Source: an uncultured Alphaproteobacteria bacterium
Lineage (GTDB): Bacteria > Pseudomonadota > Alphaproteobacteria > Rhodobacterales > Rhodobacteraceae
DNA length: 18,644 bases
Assembly: GCA_929200295.1 (NCBI GenBank)
Contig: CAKMZE010000044.1
Span: 918-19,561 of the forward strand
Reading direction: 5' to 3'
This document shows positions 14,604 to 18,644 of this stretch, in pieces; position 1 is the stretch's first letter, and every line of letters starts with the position of its first letter. The position numbers were made by a program, and so were the translations under genes. The notes under the pieces are model-generated. The model saw only the letters and a program-made list of their open reading frames with translations, did not search any database and was not told the origin of the DNA.

Positions 14604-17107
14604 CAGTCCTGCGCCCGCAAAACCTGCGCGGGCTTAACGCGCAAAGGACGCATCGCAAAGCAGAGGCTTGCGATCAAAGAGGCCAGAACCCCGCATGAAA
14701 TAATGCCAAACGCATTTCCCCAGGCAATCACATAGCTGTCGTCCATAATAAATGTCGCCACAGCCCAGCCACCCAAAATCCCGGCGGCCAATGCGATCAC
14801 AGCGGCGATTACACCCAGCAATGCCGCGCGTAAGGCAAAGCTTGCGAGGATTTGCGCGCGCGTCGCCCCGAGCGTTTTAAGAACCGCGGCCTCATATGTC
14901 CGCGCCCGCTCACCTGCGGCAGCGGCCCCGATGAGCACGAGAAACCCAGTGAGCAATGTCACAAGCGCACCGTAGCGTGTTGCTTGCGATATCCCACCCA
15001 CAATCACCAGAACCTGATCAATCGCGTCACGGACCCGGATCGCGGTGATATTGGGATATGACGACGCAAGATCGCGTAGGATTTGCGCCTCAGCGGCCTC
15101 ATCTGCATAAACTGTCGAAATCCAACTATGCGGTGCCCCGGCCAACGCATTTGCATTTAAAGCGAGGACAAAGCCAAGCCCTGCGTCTTCAAAACTGACC
15201 TCACGAAAGCTCGCCACTGTCGCCGTCAGATCACGCCCAAGCACGTTGATGACCAGCTCATCCCCGATAGAGAGCCCGATCTCTGCGGCCTCTTCGGCTG
15301 AGAAGCTGACCAGTGGGGGGCCTGTGTAATCCTCGGGCCACCATTCGCCTTCGGTGATCAACGTCCCCTCGGGCTGCGCATCAGCGTAAGTAATCCCGCG
15401 ATCGCCGCGCACGACCCAATGATTGCCCGCAAATGTTCTGGCCTCTTGCCCGTTGATCTGGGTGATAATCCCACGCAGCATGGGCGCTGTTTCAAAGTTA
15501 CTCACGGCTTGGTCACCCGCGAGCCGTTCAGAGAAACCTGCGATCTGATCTGGCTGAATATCGATAAAGAAATAGCTCGGCGCACGTGTCGGCAGGTCTT
15601 GTGCAAAGCTGCGGCGCAAATTGTTATCAATTTGCCCCACGGTCGCGAGCACAGCTAAACCTAAGCCCAACGAGACGACAACTGATGTTGTTTCGCCCCG
15701 GTTTTGACTGATCGCACTGATCGCCCAGCGCCATATAGGCCAACCGCGCACGACAACGATGCCCCAGCCAGCAAGGACCCGCGCGATGAACGCTGCAATC
15801 ACCAACAGCAGCAGCGCCGCTGCGATACCGCCAAATGTCCAAAGCGTTAAAAACACCGTGCCCGAAAACCGGACCGCGACACCAACCAAACAAGCTAAAA
15901 GCAGCGCAATCGCAAGGCTATATTTATAGGATGGAAAGACTGATCTCTTTTCAGGGGCATCGCGGAACAGTGCCCCTGCACGTATATTTTCCGTACGCGA
16001 CAGCGGTAAAAGCGTAAAGATCAGGGCTGCGAGTCCTCCATATATTGCCGCCTCGATCAAAGGTTGCGGGCGTAATGCAAATGCCGCAGGGATCGGCAAT
16101 CTTGCCTCAATCAATGGCGCAAGAGCAAGCGGGAGACCCGCGCCAAGTATCAATCCAAGAACAATACCAAGCACGCTCATCACTGCGATCTGTAAGAAAT
16201 ACGTCAAAAAGATCGTCTGGCGTGAAGCACCAAGTGTTTTCAAGGTCGCAATTGTATGGGTTTTTCCAGACAGATAGGTCTGCACGGCTGAGGAGACACC
16301 AACACCGCCCACGGCAAGCCCCGCAAGCCCCATGAGGATCAAAAACGCACCAATCCGGTCAATAAACCGCTGCGTGCCCCCTGCCCCCCTCCGGCTGTCG
16401 CGCCACCGCAAACCACTGTCTTGGAAACGTGCTTCGGTTTGGGTTTTTAGCGTTTCAAGATGAGCCGTCTCAGGCAAATCAAGACGGTATTGCGTGGAAA
16501 ATAGCGTTCCCTCGCGGATCAAACCTGAATTGGCCAAATCTTGGGTGCGCACAATCGAGCGCGGCCCGAAACTAAACCCGCCAGAGGCATTATCCGGGTA
16601 GCGCAAGAGCACTGCGCGCAATGTGAACTCTTGTTCACCAAGGTGGAATTTATCACCAACCTTTAGATCTAATCGGTCCACAAGGATCCGTTCCATAACC
16701 GCGCCATGATCCGCCAGTGCAGCGCTCAATGGGATCTCGGGCTCTAGTGTCACAGCCCCAATCAAAGGGTATGCATGATCAACCGCTCTGATCTGCGTCA
16801 GCGCGCGGTCTTGCCCAAGGGTAGCCATTGATCTGAAATCAACGGTTTCAGATACAACATCCGCAATATCATCCAGCCATGCGCGTTCGTCCTCGCGCGC
16901 AAAGCGGTAGGTATATTCAACCTCGGCATCGCCGCCCAAAAGGGCGGCGCCCTCCCGTTCAAGCCCGGCTTGAATGCCCGCGCGTACAGTGCCAATCGCG
17001 GCGATCGCCGCAACGCCCAAGGTCAAACAGGCGATAAACACCCGAAAACGGCGCAGCCCGCCGCGCAGATCGCGCCTTGCTAAACGGCTCGCGATTTGCA
17101 GGCTCAT
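14603..17107 (-). CDS. YbbP-type ABC transporter permease
   Basis: This 834-residue membrane protein is of the YbbP group of FtsX-like permeases. It begins MSLQIASRLARRDLRGGLRR, then a first helix (about 22-45), a large extracytoplasmic domain with VERILVDRLDLKVGD-like wording (MERILVDRLDLKVGDKF), helices from about 255 to 470, a second extracytoplasmic domain, and a last group of helices that ends with RPLRVKPAQVLRAQD. A shear with its ATPase is suggested by the ATGA overlap (17104-17107). In E. coli the ybbA-ybbP pair lies divergent from tesA, exactly as here. The transporter is thought to export hydrophobic compounds or help envelope work, but its true substrate is unknown. The gene shares its stop with the start of the GGCT-like gene. 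It is related to, but not a close copy of, the 797-aa permease further left. Confidence 0.9.
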   Translation of the reverse strand: MSLQIASRLARRDLRGGLRRFRVFIACLTLGVAAIAAIGTVRAGIQAGLEREGAALLGGDAEVEYTYRFAREDERAWLDDIADVVSETVDFRSMATLGQDRALTQIRAVDHAYPLIGAVTLEPEIPLSAALADHGAVMERILVDRLDLKVGDKFHLGEQEFTLRAVLLRYPDNASGGFSFGPRSIVRTQDLANSGLIREGTLFSTQYRLDLPETAHLETLKTQTEARFQDSGLRWRDSRRGAGGTQRFIDRIGAFLILMGLAGLAVGGVGVSSAVQTYLSGKTHTIATLKTLGASRQTIFLTYFLQIAVMSVLGIVLGLILGAGLPLALAPLIEARLPIPAAFALRPQPLIEAAIYGGLAALIFTLLPLSRTENIRAGALFRDAPEKRSVFPSYKYSLAIALLLACLVGVAVRFSGTVFLTLWTFGGIAAALLLLVIAAFIARVLAGWGIVVVRGWPIWRWAISAISQNRGETTSVVVSLGLGLAVLATVGQIDNNLRRSFAQDLPTRAPSYFFIDIQPDQIAGFSERLAGDQAVSNFETAPMLRGIITQINGQEARTFAGNHWVVRGDRGITYADAQPEGTLITEGEWWPEDYTGPPLVSFSAEEAAEIGLSIGDELVINVLGRDLTATVASFREVSFEDAGLGFVLALNANALAGAPHSWISTVYADEAAEAQILRDLASSYPNITAIRVRDAIDQVLVIVGGISQATRYGALVTLLTGFLVLIGAAAAGERARTYEAAVLKTLGATRAQILASFALRAALLGVIAAVIALAAGILGGWAVATFIMDDSYVIAWGNAFGIISCGVLASLIASLCFAMRPLRVKPAQVLRAQD

Positions 17108-17796
17108 GCCGCATCACCTTGGGCCGTTTCAATACGCCCATCACGCAAACGCACAATGCGGTCACAGCGCTGTGCGAGCGTATGTGAGTGGGTCACCATG
17201 ATCAGGGTCGCCTCATATTGATCGCGCAAAGTGAACAGCAGATCGATAATCGCATTGCCTGTCGTTTCATCGAGATTACCCGTGGGCTCATCAGCAAGCA
17301 AAATGCGCGGGCGCGGTGCGCAGGCACGTGCAAGCGCTGTGCGCTGTTGCTCGCCCCCTGACATCTGCGATGGGTAATGCGCCGCGCGGTGGCCAAGGCC
17401 AACCGCATCCAATGCCTCTTGGGCGCGGGCAAAGGCGTCATTGACACCCGCCAGTTCCAATGGAGTCGCCACGTTTTCAAGTGCTGTCATCGTAGGAATC
17501 AAATGGAATGATTGAAAGACCACGCCCATATTCGTTCTGCGAAACCCTGCCAACGTGTCTTCGTTTTGCGTTGTAAGATCCTGACCAAGAGCGGTAATGC
17601 GCCCGCTCGATACCGTCTCAAGCCCGCCCATCACCATCAACAGCGATGATTTGCCCGAACCGCTTGGCCCGACCAGGCCCAAGGTCTCGCCCCTTGCCAC
17701 ATCAAGTGTTATATCATGTAAAATATCGACGATGCCGGCATTGCCCTGTAGTGAGAGCGTTATATTTTCTAAAGACAGAGCAGGGGTTTCAGACAT
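17104..17796 (-). CDS. ybbA: YbbA-type ABC transporter ATP-binding protein
   Basis: The 230-residue ATPase drives the YbbP-type permease. Motifs: Walker A GPSGSGKS (43-50), Q-loop Q95 in VVFQSFHL, signature MSGGE (145-149), Walker B ILLADE (165-170) and switch His H203 in MVTHS. The FQSFHLIPTMTALENV and DEPTGNLDE wording is that of the YbbA/LolD group. The ATG is set at 17794-17796 because the protein aligns with the family from there (MSETPALSLENI); the open frame continues to 17973 but runs into tesA on the other strand. The ribosome site is weak. The start codon interlocks with that of tesA as CATG, so its promoter must lie within tesA coding sequence. Confidence 0.93.
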   Translation of the reverse strand: MSETPALSLENITLSLQGNAGIVDILHDITLDVARGETLGLVGPSGSGKSSLLMVMGGLETVSSGRITALGQDLTTQNEDTLAGFRRTNMGVVFQSFHLIPTMTALENVATPLELAGVNDAFARAQEALDAVGLGHRAAHYPSQMSGGEQQRTALARACAPRPRILLADEPTGNLDETTGNAIIDLLFTLRDQYEATLIMVTHSHTLAQRCDRIVRLRDGRIETAQGDAA

Positions 17797-18502
17797 GTAT
17801 AGAGCTTTCACAGACGCGGTTACTCTTGGATATGGTGCGATCACCGGCACGCGCAAGGCTCTAATAGTGTTATCGCATTGCGCAGGCGTCGGTTTTGGTA
17901 CGGCTGCGGTGGCGGAACCCGTGGTGATTGTCGCTTTGGGGGATAGTTTGACCGCCGGATACGGGTTGCACACACAAGACGGCTTTGTTCCTCAGCTGCA
18001 AGCATGGCTAGATACAAACGCGACTGATGTGACGGTCGTGTTGCGCAATGCTGGTGTCTCGGGCGATACGACCGCTGGCGGGCTGTCACGCACAGATTGG
18101 ACCCTCACACCTGATGTGGATGCAATGATCGTCACATTAGGCGGCAATGATTATTTGCGTGGTATTGATCCTGCAAGCAGCCGCGAGAACCTACACGACA
18201 TATTGAGCAAAGCACAGGCGGCAGATGTTGACGTGCTCTTGGTGGGCATGCGTGTGGGTGGGAATTACGGCGCTGACTACCAGTCCGCATTTGAAGGCAT
18301 GTACCCCGATCTTGCCGCACTATTCGATGCCCCGCTTTACCCTAGCTTTTTCCACGCGCTCACAGCTGCGGCAGGATCACAAGCAAATATCATTGAATTT
18401 ATGCAAGATGATGGCATCCATCCAAATGCAAAAGGTGTTAGAAAAATTGTCAGCGATATTGGTCCCGCAGTTGCTGACCTAGCACGCAGGGCGGAGCAAT
18501 AA
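17795..18502 (+). CDS. tesA: GDSL-type arylesterase/lysophospholipase (TesA)
   Basis: The 235-residue protein is a periplasmic SGNH hydrolase that cleaves acyl esters, acyl-CoA or lysophospholipids. Block I ALGDSLTAGYGL holds the nucleophile S51, block II NAGVSGDTTAGG (85-96), block III GGNDY with N118, and block V DDGIHPN with catalytic D206 and H209. The first 40 residues have a basic segment (TGTRK) then a hydrophobic run ending GTAAVA before EP, a likely signal peptide cut around A40. The ATG at 17795 has AGGGG 8 bases upstream; the frame is open to 17597, but that part is antisense to ybbA. The pairing of tesA with divergent ybbA-ybbP is known from E. coli. A hairpin follows the stop and serves the convergent cold-shock gene at least. 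Confidence 0.93.
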   Translation: MYRAFTDAVTLGYGAITGTRKALIVLSHCAGVGFGTAAVAEPVVIVALGDSLTAGYGLHTQDGFVPQLQAWLDTNATDVTVVLRNAGVSGDTTAGGLSRTDWTLTPDVDAMIVTLGGNDYLRGIDPASSRENLHDILSKAQAADVDVLLVGMRVGGNYGADYQSAFEGMYPDLAALFDAPLYPSFFHALTAAAGSQANIIEFMQDDGIHPNAKGVRKIVSDIGPAVADLARRAEQ

Positions 18503-18509
18503 AAATGTA

Positions 18510-18538
18510 GCCTCTGGGTTAGGATCCCTGCCAGAGGC
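18510..18538 (-). terminator. Terminator between tesA and the cold-shock gene
   Basis: GCCTCTGG (18510-18517) and CCAGAGGC (18531-18538) are perfect complements around a 13-base loop. On the minus strand the stem is followed by TACATTTTTATT, which suits an intrinsic terminator for the cold-shock gene. On the plus strand there is no clear T-run, so any effect on tesA is weaker. Confidence 0.65.
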
Positions 18539-18549
18539 GTTCAAAGTCT

Positions 18550-18644
18550 TTAGGCGAGTGCGAGGTTTATCGCGCTTTCGCGGCCATCGCGGCCTGCTTC
18601 GATGTCGAACGTAACCTTTTGGTCGTCTTGCAGACCAGTTAGGC
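18550..18644 (-). CDS. Cold-shock protein (CspA family), C-terminal part
   Basis: Reading the minus strand from the window edge gives 30 residues and a TAA stop: a segment LTGLQDDQKVTFDIEAG, then RDGRESAINLALA. This is the last two strands of the small OB-fold cold-shock domain (compare 'L.eGQ.V.FEVE.G.kG..A.NV'), which binds single-stranded RNA or DNA and acts as an RNA chaperone. The rest of the gene, including the RNP1 and RNP2 motifs, lies outside the window. The gene is convergent with tesA and ends 12 bases before the hairpin terminator. Family is fairly sure from the C-terminus alone. Confidence 0.85.
   Translation of the reverse strand, partial: LTGLQDDQKVTFDIEAGRDGRESAINLALA

Noticed and set aside
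1..18644. CRISPR array, tRNA, rRNA or insertion sequence
   Set aside because: I saw no regular spacer repeats, no cloverleaf with a usable anticodon and no transposase motifs in any part of the window.

Overview
The window looks like a chromosomal segment of an alphaproteobacterium, most likely of the Rhodobacteraceae (Roseobacter group). This is inferred from the serC-serA pair with an alphaproteobacterial-type SerC, the long SelD with an N-terminal flavoprotein domain, and the overall gene set. No rRNA or other taxonomic marker is present, so the assignment is inference.

Bases 1-1554 carry a phage-type block on the minus strand. It holds the first 83 codons of a phage terminase large subunit (running off the left edge), a possible 40-codon ORF coupled to it by an ATGA overlap, a 445-base stretch with no convincing gene, and two ATGA-coupled small hypothetical genes. 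This block abuts the control region of serC. Bases 1676-5677 on the plus strand carry serC (phosphoserine aminotransferase), serA (phosphoglycerate dehydrogenase) and mnmH/selU (tRNA 2-selenouridine synthase). A hairpin-rich leader lies before serC, a perfect palindrome spans the serC stop codon, and a long imperfect hairpin precedes mnmH.

Bases 5685-12508 on the minus strand form one tightly packed operon. In transcription order it encodes an ABC ATPase, a large FtsX/MacB-type permease, a secreted AttH/CrtC-like lipocalin-fold protein, a PNPOx-like flavin protein, and a FAD oxidoreductase-SelD fusion. SelD makes selenophosphate, the donor used by MnmH. The two genes converge with 7 bases between them, and an intrinsic terminator for the selD operon lies within the 3' end of mnmH.

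Bases 12701-14083 (plus) encode a MATE efflux pump. Bases 14055-17796 (minus) encode a second ABC system (YbbA/YbbP type) followed by a gamma-glutamylcyclotransferase-like protein, all overlapping. Diverging from it is a tesA-type GDSL esterase whose start codon interlocks with that of ybbA. The right edge holds the 3' end of a cold-shock protein gene (minus) with its terminator.

Most of the window is ordinary housekeeping and envelope gene content. The parts most worth a second look are the phage block beside serC with its unexplained region, the helically phased repeats and leader structures around serC, and the selenium pair with selD placed in an AttEFGH-like exporter operon.
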